The position numbers and the translations under genes were made by a program. From Streptomonospora alba (GTDB taxonomy: Bacteria > Actinomycetota > Actinomycetes > Streptosporangiales > Streptosporangiaceae): 45,386 bases of DNA. The notes beneath the pieces are model-generated. The model worked only from the letters and a program-made list of their open reading frames with translations. It ran no database searches and had not been told where the DNA came from. Of the stretch, positions 7,961 through 16,360 are shown piece by piece. The first letter of the stretch is position 1. Each line of letters opens with the position of its first letter. The DNA is taken from NCBI RefSeq assembly GCF_000826685.1, contig NZ_JROO01000055.1, forward strand, positions 1 to 45,386, read 5' to 3'.

Positions 7961-9202
7961 ATGCCGCGTAGACGCAACATGGTGGCCACCGTGCTCCTGC
8001 GCACGTTGCTGGGCTTTCTGGGCGCCCAGCTCCTCGTGGTTCTCGGGCTCACCGCCGTCAACCAGTGGCGCAAGCGGGTTCGGCCGCGGCGCGCCGACTT
8101 CCCGCGTACCCCGCCCAAGGCGCTGCCGGTGGGCGCGAGCGAGATCACCGTCTACACCTATGGCGAGGACCTCTACCGCGACATGCTCGAAGCGATCCGC
8201 GGTGCTCGCCACCGGATCATGTTCGAGTCCTTCATCATCAAGAACGACGCCACCGGGCGCCGGTTCAAGCGGGCGCTGATCGCGGCGGCCGAGCGCGGCG
8301 TCGACGTCTACGTCGTCTACGACTCCTTCGCCAACCTCGTCGTGCCGCGCACGTTCTTCCGGTTCCCGCCCGGCGTCCACGTCCTGGCCTACCCGCTGCT
8401 GCGGCCGGGCCTGCTGCTGCTGGACATCAGCAAGGGCGGGCGCGACCACCGCAAGATCCTCGCGGTCGACGGCGAGATCGGCTTCGTCGGCGGCTACAAC
8501 GTGGGCTCGGTCTACGCCACCCAGTGGCGCGACACCCACGTGCGGGTGACGGGCCCCTCGGCATGGGAGCTGGAGAACGCGTTCCGCGATTTCTGGAACA
8601 TGCTCCGCGGCGAGGACCAGCCGGTCATCGCCGACACCGGAACTCCCGACTGGTCGCCGGCCCTGCGCGCCCACCGCAACGTGCCCGAGCAGCTGATCTA
8701 CCCCATCCGCGGGATGTATCTGGAGGCCATCGACCGGGCGCGCGAGCACCTCTACATCACCCAGGCCTACTTCATCCCCGACCACCAGATCCTGCGCGCC
8801 CTGATCGACGCCGCCCAACGCGGTGTGGACGTGCGTCTGCTGGTTCCCGAGGACTCCAACCACGTCGTCGCCGACTGGATCTCCCGCGGTTTCTACGGCG
8901 AGCTGCTGCGCGGCGGCGTGAAGCTGTACCTGTACCAGCACGCGATGGTGCACGCCAAGACCGCCACCATCGACCGGCGCTGGTCGACGATCGGCACGGC
9001 CAACGTCGACCGGCTCAGCCTCACCGGCAATTACGAGATCAACGTCGAGGTTTTCGACGCCGACCTGGCCGCCCACCTGGAGCGGGTCTTCGCCAAGGAC
9101 ACGACCAACGCCCGGCTGCTCACTCCCGAGGAGTGGTCCGGCCGGCCGCTGGTGGCCAAGCTGTGCGAGGCGCTGCTGCAGCCGCTGCGCCCGCTGCTGT
9201 GA
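7961..9202 (+). CDS. Phospholipase D-like / cardiolipin synthase family protein
   Basis: A 413-residue protein with an N-terminal membrane helix (about residues 7-28, MVATVLLRTLLGFLGAQLLVV) and two HKD catalytic motifs: HRKILAVD with following GEIGFVGGYN, and HAKTATID with following RWSTIGTANVD. The two copies of HxKxxxxD build the PLD active site. The family includes ClsA/ClsB-type cardiolipin synthases that condense phosphatidylglycerol, and related phosphodiesterases. The start is ATG 7961 with GGAGA eight bases upstream. It would be membrane-anchored with a cytosolic catalytic domain. It is monocistronic, followed by the first two-component system after 105 bases. Confidence 0.87.
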   Translation: MPRRRNMVATVLLRTLLGFLGAQLLVVLGLTAVNQWRKRVRPRRADFPRTPPKALPVGASEITVYTYGEDLYRDMLEAIRGARHRIMFESFIIKNDATGRRFKRALIAAAERGVDVYVVYDSFANLVVPRTFFRFPPGVHVLAYPLLRPGLLLLDISKGGRDHRKILAVDGEIGFVGGYNVGSVYATQWRDTHVRVTGPSAWELENAFRDFWNMLRGEDQPVIADTGTPDWSPALRAHRNVPEQLIYPIRGMYLEAIDRAREHLYITQAYFIPDHQILRALIDAAQRGVDVRLLVPEDSNHVVADWISRGFYGELLRGGVKLYLYQHAMVHAKTATIDRRWSTIGTANVDRLSLTGNYEINVEVFDADLAAHLERVFAKDTTNARLLTPEEWSGRPLVAKLCEALLQPLRPLL

Positions 9203-9260
9203 GCCGGCCTTTGGCGGCGTGTCAGCAGCTGACCTGCCCTTCGGCCTGCACAGGCCACAA

Positions 9261-9307
9261 CTTTCGGCAGTGCCGCCGCGGGCGATCGCGGCGGTAGCGT
9301 CGCGGCC
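9261..9307 (+). promoter_or_regulatory. Leaderless-type promoter and CTTTCGGCAG motif of the first histidine kinase
   Basis: TAGCGT at 9295-9300 is seven bases before the ATG of the kinase, the geometry of a leaderless actinobacterial promoter, and no ribosome site precedes that ATG. The decamer CTTTCGGCAG at 9261-9270 recurs upstream of the second kinase (14532-14541) and may be a response-regulator half-site. Confidence 0.5.
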
Positions 9308-10960
9308 ATGGGACAGCCGGGTGCCGCCGCCGCGCGCGCGGTTCGGGAGCTGCTGCGGCCGCTGAGCGGCCGGCCGACGCTGCGCACCGCCGTCGTAGAC
9401 CTGCTGCTGTGGCTCGCGGCGAGCCTGCCGACGGTACTGGAGTACACCGCGCACCTCGCGGGTTCCCCGGGCGCGAAGCTGGAGTCGCCGGCCGAGACCG
9501 CGGCGGCGTGTGCGGCGCTGGCCGCAGCGTTCGCCGCCAGCCGCCCCTACCCTCTGCCCGCCGCCCTGCTGGTCCTTGTGCTGTCACAGGTCTGGGCGCC
9601 GACCGGCTTCATCCTCGCTCTGACGATGCTGTGCTACCTGCTGGGGCGGCGCGACGAGCGGGTGTGGCTGACCGGGGCGGCGACCCTCGTCTGCGTCGCC
9701 GCACTCGCGATCAGCGTGGCCCTCGATCCCGAAGTGCTCTTCCGTGTGCCCGGGATGATGATGACCTACGTGTTCACCATCGTGCTGCCGTGGATGGTCG
9801 GCAGCTACCTGCGCCAACGCGAGAACCTCGACGAGGCCGGCTGGGAGCGGGCGCGCCGGCTCGAGCGCGAGCAGCGCATCGCCCAAGACGAGGCGCGGCT
9901 GCGCGAGCGCTCCCGCATCGCCCAGGACATGCACGACTCGCTGGGACACGAGCTGAGCCTGCTCGCGTTGCGCGCGGGCGGCCTGGAGCTGGCCCCCGAC
10001 ATGCCCGAGCGCCACCGCACCTCGGCGGCGGAGCTGCGCGAGAGCGCCACCACGGCCACCGAGCGGCTGCGCGAGATCGTCGGCGTGCTGCGCGAGTCCG
10101 GCGACCCCGCCCCGACGGATCCGGCCGGAGAGGGGATCGTCGAGGTCGTCGAGCGCGCGCGGCGATCCGGAGTCGACGTGGCGCTGGAGCGCACGGGGAC
10201 CTGGGAGGGCGTCGCTCCCATGGTCGACCGGGCCGCCCACCGGGTCGTCCAGGAGGGTCTGACCAACGCCACCAAGCACGCGCCCGGTGCGCCGGTGCGG
10301 GTCCGGCTGGAGCGCTCAGCCGAGGAGATCGCGGTCACGGTCGCCAACCGTGCGCCTCGCGAACCCGCGCCGCGGCCCTCGGACGCCCCCGGAGGCGGGC
10401 GCGGACTCGTGGGACTGGCCGAGCGCGTCCGGCTGGCCGGTGGCACCCTGGAGTCCGGCGAGCGCGGCGGCGGGTTCGCGGTCGTCGCCCGCTTCCCCGC
10501 CGACGGAAGGCCTGCTGCCGCGAACGAGGGCGGGCCCGGGGACGGGTCCGCCTCCGCAGCGGCCGACGAGCACCGGCGCGCGGTGCGGCGCAGCCTGCGC
10601 CGGCGCACGGTGTCGATGATCGCGGCCGGCGCGGCACTGGTGGCGGTGGGGCTCGCTTTCGCGGCGGGCGGCTCCTACCTGCGCATGGCGTCGGCCACGA
10701 TGGAGCCCGCCGAGTACGAAGACCTGCGCGTGGGGACGCCCCTGGAGCAGGTGGAGCCGCAGCTGCCCTGGCAGCAGTACGATCCGGCCGTGGACGCCGA
10801 CGACAGCGCCGCGCCCGAGCGCTACGACTGCCGCTACTACCGGTCCGACGAGGGCTTCCCCAGCGGCGAATACACCGTGTTCCGGCTGTGCTTCAACGAG
10901 GGCGAACTGGTGTCCAAAGACGTGCTGGAGGACCCGGGCACCTCCGCGAGCGACGGGTGA
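9308..10960 (+). CDS. Sensor histidine kinase (HisKA_3/DesK type) with C-terminal extracytoplasmic BamE-like domain
   Basis: A 550-residue kinase. Residues about 20-165 form four or five membrane helices. A basic coiled linker follows, then the dimerisation/phosphoacceptor helix RIAQDMHDSLGHELSLLA with His209. The HATPase_c domain has N box HRVVQEGLTNATKHAPG and G box GGGRGLVGLAERV. Unusually, after the ATPase a further membrane helix (about 435-458) leads to a roughly 90-residue tail (YEDLRVGTPLEQVEPQLP ... FRLCFNEGELVSKDVL) that resembles SmpA/OmlA (BamE) folds and should be outside the cell. It pairs with the response regulator at 11043. The ATG lies seven bases after a TAGCGT box, so translation is probably leaderless. 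The second kinase (14614) is a paralogue with the same layout. Confidence 0.88.
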   Translation: MGQPGAAAARAVRELLRPLSGRPTLRTAVVDLLLWLAASLPTVLEYTAHLAGSPGAKLESPAETAAACAALAAAFAASRPYPLPAALLVLVLSQVWAPTGFILALTMLCYLLGRRDERVWLTGAATLVCVAALAISVALDPEVLFRVPGMMMTYVFTIVLPWMVGSYLRQRENLDEAGWERARRLEREQRIAQDEARLRERSRIAQDMHDSLGHELSLLALRAGGLELAPDMPERHRTSAAELRESATTATERLREIVGVLRESGDPAPTDPAGEGIVEVVERARRSGVDVALERTGTWEGVAPMVDRAAHRVVQEGLTNATKHAPGAPVRVRLERSAEEIAVTVANRAPREPAPRPSDAPGGGRGLVGLAERVRLAGGTLESGERGGGFAVVARFPADGRPAAANEGGPGDGSASAAADEHRRAVRRSLRRRTVSMIAAGAALVAVGLAFAAGGSYLRMASATMEPAEYEDLRVGTPLEQVEPQLPWQQYDPAVDADDSAAPERYDCRYYRSDEGFPSGEYTVFRLCFNEGELVSKDVLEDPGTSASDG

Positions 10961-11042
10961 GCGGCCACAGGGATGCGCGCCGGTGGCCCAGCCGGGCGCG
11001 GGCCGTATGCGAGATCCGTGGTGAGAAAGGACGTGGGCGCCG

Positions 11043-11705
11043 ATGATCCGGGTGCTGCTGGCCGACGACGAGGCGATGATCCGGGCGGGGGTGCGGGCGA
11101 TCCTAAACACCGACGGGGGGATCGAGGTCGTCGCCGAGGCCGCCGACGGCCGCGAGGCGATCGAACTGACCGCCTCGCACCGCCCCGACGTAGCGCTCCT
11201 CGACATCCGCATGCCTCGCCTCGACGGGCTCAGCGCCGCCGCCGAGATACGGCGGGAGGTCCCCTCCACCGCCGTGGTCATCCTCACCACCTTCGACGAG
11301 GACGCCTACATCTCCCGCGCATTGAGCGAGGGCGCGGCGGGCTTCCTGCTCAAAGCGGGCGACCCGCGCGAGCTGGTGCAGGGGGTGCGCGCGGTGGCCG
11401 ACGGCGCCGCCTACCTGTCTCCCAGGGTGGCCCGCCACGTCATCGACGAGCTCAGCGGCGGCGGCCGGATGAGTCGCGGCGCCGAGGCCCGCGCCCGCAC
11501 CGCCGAGCTGACCGAGCGCGAGCGCGACGTGCTCGCGCTGGTGGGCTCCGGGCTGTCCAACGCCGAGATCGCGGGTCGGCTGTACCTGGTGGAGGGCACG
11601 GTCAAGAGCTACGTCAGCGCCATCCTGAACCGGCTGGGCATGCGCAACCGCGTCCAGGCGGCGATCCTCGCCTACGAGGCGGGCCTGGTGGAGGCCGACG
11701 TCTAG
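11043..11705 (+). CDS. NarL/FixJ-family response regulator
   Basis: A 220-residue regulator. The receiver domain has the acidic pair ADDE at 8-10, phospho-acceptor Asp54 (VALLDIRMPRLDG), the TT pair in VVILTTF and the lysine in FLLKAGDPREL. The C-terminal LuxR helix-turn-helix (about 150-215) reads LTERERDVLALVGSGLSNAEIAGRLYLVEGTVKSYVSAILNRL. It forms a cognate pair with the kinase ending 82 bases upstream. It is closely related to the regulator at 16361. No dedicated target operon sits downstream: an IS30 scar follows directly. Confidence 0.93.
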   Translation: MIRVLLADDEAMIRAGVRAILNTDGGIEVVAEAADGREAIELTASHRPDVALLDIRMPRLDGLSAAAEIRREVPSTAVVILTTFDEDAYISRALSEGAAGFLLKAGDPRELVQGVRAVADGAAYLSPRVARHVIDELSGGGRMSRGAEARARTAELTERERDVLALVGSGLSNAEIAGRLYLVEGTVKSYVSAILNRLGMRNRVQAAILAYEAGLVEADV

Positions 11706-11835
11706 GTTCTGTTTCTTGACGGGCAGGGCGCGCCAGGGTATGCGGCCGGTCCGGTCCCGGCTCTACGCATCAGCGTTGATCTTGTACCTGCGGTCATTGT
11801 GAGCGACTTGGTGTCAACTGGTGAGTGCAAGCGGG

Positions 11836-11925
11836 TCAGGTCGCCTGGAGCACCTCGTTGAGGCGCCGGGCCGGGGTGCTCCATCCCAGGGTCTGGCGCG
11901 GCCCGTGCCGCCGCATATCGGCGCG
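11836..11925 (-). mobile_element. IS30-family transposase C-terminal remnant
   Basis: The minus strand from about 11925 to 11836 encodes RHGPRQTLGWSTPARRLNEV, then LQAT and a stop. PRQTLGW..P is the hallmark C-terminal end of IS30-type DDE transposases. Nothing upstream in this frame continues the transposase: within a few codons the sequence becomes the 3' end of the DUF4287-like gene. The roughly 100 bases on the other side (about 11730-11835) look like IS 3' noncoding end. It is a decayed scar, not a mobile copy. Confidence 0.75.
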
Positions 11926-11928
11926 GAA

Positions 11929-12483
11929 CTAGACGCTCTCCAGGAACCGGTTCACGATCGCCGACCATCGCGCCTTGGCCTCGGCGTTCGCCTCGGGCGA
12001 CGCCAGGCCCGACCGTGTTGCGACGATCGAGGCGCTGCCGTCCTTTCCGGGTTCGCTGGTGACGAGGACGGACGAGCCGTCCGCGGCTTTGGTGCGCCAC
12101 GTCATGCGCTTCTCCGTGCCGCCGACCCGCGCGTCGGCGGCGACCAGATCGAGCACCTCGCGATCGTCGGCGGCGAACTCCACCCATGCGTCCATGAGCT
12201 CCCGCATGCCGAGCTTCGTCGACCTGCTCACACTGGTCTCGAAGGTTCCGTCCGCCCGCTGGCCGGGTACCCGCCGGCCGATGTGGCGCTCGTAGGCGAC
12301 GGTCACCGACTGCGCCCACCAGCCGGGGTTGTCGACGGTTCCGGCGAGCTCTTCACTCACCCTGAGCGCGATGGTGCGGTGGTCGAGGCCGGGGGCGCCG
12401 ATACCGGCCATGAACCTCAGCCACGTGTCCCAGGTCCGCCCGGTGGCGCGTTCGATCGGTTCTACGTGAGCGTTCTCCGCCAT
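11929..12483 (-). CDS. DUF4287/SRPBCC-like protein
   Basis: A 184-residue soluble protein. The N-terminal half (TGRTWDTWLRFMAGIGAPGL through GWWAQSVTVAYERHIGRR) resembles DUF4287 and its partner motif GQRADGTFETSVS. The rest (RMTWRTKAADGSSVLVTSEP and following residues) resembles the end of an SRPBCC/AHSA1 fold. The function is unknown. The start ATG 12483 has GAGGGAG a few bases upstream. The stop codon TAG at 11929-11931 lies next to the IS30 scar, so the extreme C terminus (RFLESV) could have been altered by the insertion. It is downstream of the ABC-2 permease on the same strand, separated by a hairpin at 12637-12671. Confidence 0.75.
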   Translation of the reverse strand: MAENAHVEPIERATGRTWDTWLRFMAGIGAPGLDHRTIALRVSEELAGTVDNPGWWAQSVTVAYERHIGRRVPGQRADGTFETSVSRSTKLGMRELMDAWVEFAADDREVLDLVAADARVGGTEKRMTWRTKAADGSSVLVTSEPGKDGSASIVATRSGLASPEANAEAKARWSAIVNRFLESV

Positions 12484-12636
12484 AGGACTCCCTCTGCGTC
12501 CCCGAACCGACAGCTCCGTCGAAGAACCGCTGCGGCTCCGCCTCGGCGGCCGCCGGGTGCGCTGGCCCTCGGGCCGCGCGGCGGCGTAGGACGGGGAGTC
12601 GGCCTCTGCCGGTGGTCTTCGGGTGTCGATACAGCA

Positions 12637-12671
12637 TACGGCGGCCCGCCCCGTCCTGGCGGACCGCCGTA
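12637..12671. terminator. Hairpin after ABC-2 permease
   Basis: TACGGCGG...CCGCC (12637-12650) pairs with GGCGG...CCGCCGTA (12658-12671), with one internal mismatch and a seven-base loop. It lies 15 bases after the stop of the minus-strand permease, as expected for an operon terminator. Confidence 0.6.
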
Positions 12672-12686
12672 CGACTGCGTCGCGAG

Positions 12687-13478
12687 TCAGGCGTCGCGCC
12701 TGCTCAGCGCCACGTAGCCGAGTACGAGCGACAGGGCCGCCCAGCCGACCAGCAGCAGCGAGCCCATACCCCAGCCGTAGGGATCGTCGGCTCCGGTCAT
12801 CAGCGGTGTGCCGGCCATGGCGGGCATGTGGTTCACGATGTCGGTGACGGTGTCGTTCCTGACCATCTGGCTGATCATCGGCACCGCCAGTACGACCCCG
12901 ACGACCGTCGTGATGGCGCCCGCCGTGCTGCGCATCAGCAGCCCCAGGCCCAGGGTGAACAGTGCGAGTCCCATCAAGTAGCCGCCGACACCCACGACCC
13001 CGTGCAGGACGGACGCCGTCCCATAGGTCACCGAGTCGCCGAACACCCCCGCGGTCACCGCGATCGTCGCCGCGCCCGCCGCGCACCCGGCCGCGAAGGT
13101 CGCGACCGCCAGGACCGCGATCTTGGCGATCAGCATGCGGCCGCGCCGGGGCACCGTCGTCAGCGTGGTGCGCATCGCGCCGGTGGCGTACTCGCCCGTC
13201 ACCGCCAGCGCGGCGACCGCCACCACCGCGAACTGGCTCAGCAGCGTGGACACGATCGCGAGTGTGTTGGCGGCCGGAGTGTCGCCGCTGTCGCTCGCCG
13301 TCAGCGCCAGTCCTGCGAGCGCCGCCGTACCCGCCGTGGCCAGCACCGCCACGACCAGGCACAGCCAGGTGGAGCGCAGGCCCCACAGCTTGGTCCACTC
13401 CGCCGCCACGGCTCCGATCAGCCCGCCGCCACGGGCCTGCTGCGGCGCTGTGCCGCGCGTCTGTGCTGTCGCCGCCAT
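12687..13478 (-). CDS. ABC-2 type transporter permease
   Basis: A 263-residue membrane protein with six predicted helices and the EWTKLWGLRSTW N-terminal segment typical of actinobacterial ABC-2 permeases. The conserved EYATGAMRTTLTTVPRRGRML loop lies between helices 2 and 3. It starts two bases after the stop of the ATPase gene, with AAGGA inside the ATPase end, so the two form an operon. The pair would be an exporter of the DrrAB/BcrAB class, possibly for a peptide, lipid or antibiotic. The permease at 18511 is a paralogue. Confidence 0.88.
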   Translation of the reverse strand: MAATAQTRGTAPQQARGGGLIGAVAAEWTKLWGLRSTWLCLVVAVLATAGTAALAGLALTASDSGDTPAANTLAIVSTLLSQFAVVAVAALAVTGEYATGAMRTTLTTVPRRGRMLIAKIAVLAVATFAAGCAAGAATIAVTAGVFGDSVTYGTASVLHGVVGVGGYLMGLALFTLGLGLLMRSTAGAITTVVGVVLAVPMISQMVRNDTVTDIVNHMPAMAGTPLMTGADDPYGWGMGSLLLVGWAALSLVLGYVALSRRDA

Positions 13479-13480
13479 GG

Positions 13481-14434
13481 TCACACCCGTTCCTTCTCGT
13501 CGATGCCCTCTGCCGCCGAGTCCTCGGCCTGAGCAGGAGCTCCGAACTCCACACTGGAAGCCGTCAGTTCCATGTAGGCCTGCTCCAGCGACGCCTCGCG
13601 CGGGCTGAGCTCGTTGATCCGCACGCCCGCCTGATGGGCCACGCCGCCGACGCGGTCCATGGTCCCGCCGGTCACGATCAGCTCGTCGCCGCCGCGGCTC
13701 TCCACCCGCATCCCGGCGACCAGCAGCTGCTGCTCCAGCTCGTCGGCCTGGGGCGTGCGCACCCGCACCGCGGTCAGCGAGCTGGCCTCGATGACCTCGG
13801 CGACGGGCGCGTCGGCGATGAGCCTGCCCTTGCCGATGACCACGAGCTGGTCGGCCGTCGCCTGCATCTCGCTCATGAGGTGGCTGGACACGAACACCGT
13901 GCGGCCCTCGGCGGCCAGCGAGCGCATCAGCCCGCGGATCCACCGCACGCCGTCGGGGTCGAGGCCGTTGACCGGCTCGTCGAACATCAGGATCCCCGGG
14001 TCGCCCAGCAGCGCACCGGCGATCCCCAGCCGCTGCCCCATGCCCAGCGAGAACTTCCCCGACCGGTGGCCGGCGACCTCGGTCAGACCGACCGTCTCCA
14101 GTACCTCGTCCACGCGGCGCAGCGGCAGCCCGTTGCTGCGCGCCATCGCCTTGAGGTGGTTGCGGGCGGTCTGGCCGGGATGCACCGCCTTGGCGTCCAG
14201 CAGTGCGCCGATCCGGCGCATCGGGTGGCGCAGCTCGGCGTAGGGCTTGCCCTCGACCAGGGCCCGGCCCGCCGTGGGGCGGTCCAGTCCCAGCACCATC
14301 CGCATCGTCGTCGATTTCCCGGCGCCGTTGGGGCCCAGGAACCCGGTGACCTTTCCGGGCGTGAGATCGACGGAGAGCCGGTCGACGACGACCTTGTCCC
14401 CGTAGCGTTTCGTCAGGTCCTGAAGGCTGATCAC
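13481..14434 (-). CDS. ABC transporter ATP-binding protein (DrrA/BcrA-like)
   Basis: A 317-residue ATPase. It has Walker A GPNGAGKSTTMRM, the signature KFSLGMGQRLGIAGALL, Walker B ILMFDEPVNGLDPDG and the switch histidine in VFVSSHLMSEM. A C-terminal extension (about 215-317) is typical of the daunorubicin-resistance ATPase group. The GTG start at 14432-14434 (VISLQDLTKRYG) has a GAGGA site just upstream; the longer frame to 14494 lacks support. It shares its promoter region divergently with the second kinase, suggesting that system regulates the exporter. Confidence 0.92.
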   Translation of the reverse strand: MISLQDLTKRYGDKVVVDRLSVDLTPGKVTGFLGPNGAGKSTTMRMVLGLDRPTAGRALVEGKPYAELRHPMRRIGALLDAKAVHPGQTARNHLKAMARSNGLPLRRVDEVLETVGLTEVAGHRSGKFSLGMGQRLGIAGALLGDPGILMFDEPVNGLDPDGVRWIRGLMRSLAAEGRTVFVSSHLMSEMQATADQLVVIGKGRLIADAPVAEVIEASSLTAVRVRTPQADELEQQLLVAGMRVESRGGDELIVTGGTMDRVGGVAHQAGVRINELSPREASLEQAYMELTASSVEFGAPAQAEDSAAEGIDEKERV

Positions 14435-14474
14435 GCTGTCCTCGCTCCTCGTCCTCGCGATGTCGATACAGACG

Positions 14475-14480
14475 ACACTA
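14475..14480 (-). promoter_or_regulatory. Putative -10 box of the ABC exporter operon
   Basis: TAGTGT on the minus strand at 14480-14475 would start transcription about 34 bases before the GTG start. The paralogous exporter at 20330 has TAGCGT at almost the same distance (20373-20368). Confidence 0.4.
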
Positions 14481-14531
14481 GGGCTGCGCACCACGGCGCC
14501 ACAGTGCGCGATCGGCAGCCTGGACCCCCTA

Positions 14532-14570
14532 CTTTCGGCAGGGGTGCGCGCGCCGCGCCCCCGCCGAAAG
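14532..14570. promoter_or_regulatory. Inverted repeat CTTTCGGC-N23-GCCGAAAG, candidate response-regulator operator
   Basis: CTTTCGGC (14532-14539) and GCCGAAAG (14563-14570) are exact inverted copies in the divergent region between the exporter operon and the second kinase. The left arm extends to CTTTCGGCAG, the same decamer as upstream of the first kinase (9261-9270). The placement suits a NarL-type regulator acting on both divergent promoters. The binding protein is inferred, most simply the regulator at 16361. Confidence 0.5.
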
Positions 14571-14600
14571 ACCGGGGCCGGGCAGCTGCGACGGGCGCTC

Positions 14601-14606
14601 TAGGCT
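14601..14606 (+). promoter_or_regulatory. Leaderless-type -10 box of the second histidine kinase
   Basis: TAGGCT ends seven bases before ATG 14614, the same spacing as TAGCGT before the first kinase. No ribosome site precedes the start. This supports ATG 14614 over the GTG at 14608. Confidence 0.45.
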
Positions 14607-14613
14607 GGTGGGC

Positions 14614-16254
14614 ATGGGGAACCGGTGGGCACCCCGGTGGCCGGCGCCGGGCGCGTGGCGGCGTATCGCCGTCGATGCCGCGCTGTGGGCCGGCTGCACC
14701 GCCCTCATCGCCCAGGAGGTCTTCGACGTCCGGGCCGCGCCGATCGCCGAGACGGCGGCCATGGCGGTGCTGCTGGCCCTCGCCTTCGCGCTGCGGCGCC
14801 GGCGGCCGTTCGCCGCGCTCGGACTGGCGCTGGCGGCTCTCGTCGCGCAGGGGGTCGTCATCGCACTCACCCTGACCTCGGGGCTGATCGTGACGTACAC
14901 GGTGGCCTGCGCGGCGCTGGCCTTCTCGGCCGGGCGGCGCTCGGACCGCACCGCCCCGGTGGTAGCGATGCTCGCCACCGCGGCGCTGGCCACCTTGACG
15001 GCCTACGCGCTGACCTGGACCCGCCTCGGCGACGTCCGGGAAACGCTGACCGGCGTCACCGACTGGGCGGGGGGTCTCCTGACGCTCGCCGCGGCGGTGC
15101 TCGCACCCTGGTTGCTGGGTCGCTACTGGCGCCGACACGCCGAACTGCGCACGGCCGGCTGGGAGATCGCCGAGCGCATGGAGCGCGCCCGCGACCTGGA
15201 CGCCGAGCGCGCCCGTCTGCGGGAGCGCGCCAGCATCGCCACCCGGATGCACGACTCCCTCGGCCACGACCTGGCGCTGATCGCCGTGCGCGCCGGCGCC
15301 CTGGAGATGGCGCCCGAGGGCGGGGACACCCGCGCGGCGGCGGCCGAGCTGCGCGCCGCCGCGCACGGCGCCAATCTGCGGCTGCGCGAGGTCATCGGGG
15401 TGCTGCGCGAGGATGCGGGACAGGCCGATCCCGGCCGGGACGACGGCGGCGAGGACGTCGCCGCTCTGGTCGACCGCGCGGTGCGCGCGGGACTGGACGT
15501 GCGGCTGCTGCGGGAGGGAACCGACCTCGACCCCGCGTCGCCGGCGGGGCGGGCGGCGCACCGCGTCGTGCAAGAGGCGCTGACCAACGCGGCCCGGCAC
15601 GCCCCCGGAGCCGAGGTGACCGTGCGGGTGGTGCGCGAGGAAGGCGCGACCGCGATACGGGTGTCGGACAGCGGTGCCGCGACCGCCGCCGCGCCGTCCG
15701 CGCCCGCGGGCGGCGGCGGAACGGGGCTGGCCGGGCTGCGAGAGCTCGTCGCGGGGATGGGCGGCGGCTTCCGCGCAGGTCCGGGCGGGGAAGGGGACCG
15801 TGAGGGGAGCGGGTTCACTGTGGCCGCGCGTATCCCCGACGCCGCCGAGCCGCCGGCCGCGGCCGAGTCCGAGGGCACCGAGACGGGGCGGCGGTTGAGC
15901 GGTGCGCGCCGCAGCGCCCGCCGGAGGTTGGCGACGGCGGTGACCGTCCCGCCGGCCTTGGCCGCGGCCGTGGTCGCCGCCGGGTTCGCCGTGCTGTGGT
16001 ACGTCGGCGCCAACTCGGTGCTGCCCGAGGACGACTACGCGCGGCTGAGCGTCGGCCAGGACCGCGCCGCCGTCGAACGGGAGCTGCCCCGCTTCGACTA
16101 CCCGGCCCGCGGCCTGGTGGACCCCCCGCCCGCGCCGCCCGGCTCGACGTGCCGCTACTACCTCGTCGAATACGAGAACGGGCTGCCGCCGGTCTACCGG
16201 CTGTGCTTCGCCGAAAAGCACCTGGTGGCCAAGGACCGCATCGCCCGCGAGTGA
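14614..16254 (+). CDS. Sensor histidine kinase (HisKA_3/DesK type) with C-terminal extracytoplasmic BamE-like domain, paralogue
   Basis: A 546-residue kinase with about five N-terminal helices (residues 15-165), phosphoacceptor helix SIATRMHDSLGHDLALIAVR (His213) and HATPase_c domain (HRVVQEALTNAARHAPG; GGGTGLAGLRELV). An additional helix (about 448-466, LAAAVVAAGFAVLWYVGA) follows. The tail is about 80 residues, DDYARLSVGQDRAAVERELP to YRLCFAEKHLVAKDRI, with two cysteines (CRYY and RLCF) at the same places as in the first kinase. The tail resembles SmpA/OmlA (BamE) and would be extracytoplasmic. It is divergent from an ABC exporter and followed by its regulator at 16361. A role in envelope-stress or antibiotic sensing is inferred from this layout. 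Confidence 0.88.
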   Translation: MGNRWAPRWPAPGAWRRIAVDAALWAGCTALIAQEVFDVRAAPIAETAAMAVLLALAFALRRRRPFAALGLALAALVAQGVVIALTLTSGLIVTYTVACAALAFSAGRRSDRTAPVVAMLATAALATLTAYALTWTRLGDVRETLTGVTDWAGGLLTLAAAVLAPWLLGRYWRRHAELRTAGWEIAERMERARDLDAERARLRERASIATRMHDSLGHDLALIAVRAGALEMAPEGGDTRAAAAELRAAAHGANLRLREVIGVLREDAGQADPGRDDGGEDVAALVDRAVRAGLDVRLLREGTDLDPASPAGRAAHRVVQEALTNAARHAPGAEVTVRVVREEGATAIRVSDSGAATAAAPSAPAGGGGTGLAGLRELVAGMGGGFRAGPGGEGDREGSGFTVAARIPDAAEPPAAAESEGTETGRRLSGARRSARRRLATAVTVPPALAAAVVAAGFAVLWYVGANSVLPEDDYARLSVGQDRAAVERELPRFDYPARGLVDPPPAPPGSTCRYYLVEYENGLPPVYRLCFAEKHLVAKDRIARE

Positions 16255-16360
16255 AGCCGCGGGCGCGCGGAAGCGGCGCGCGTAGGGCGCGGTGAGGGGC
16301 GCGTACACCGCTAGGGTGCAGGCGGGCCCGGCACTGCCGGGGCGGGAAGGAGGCGTGCCG

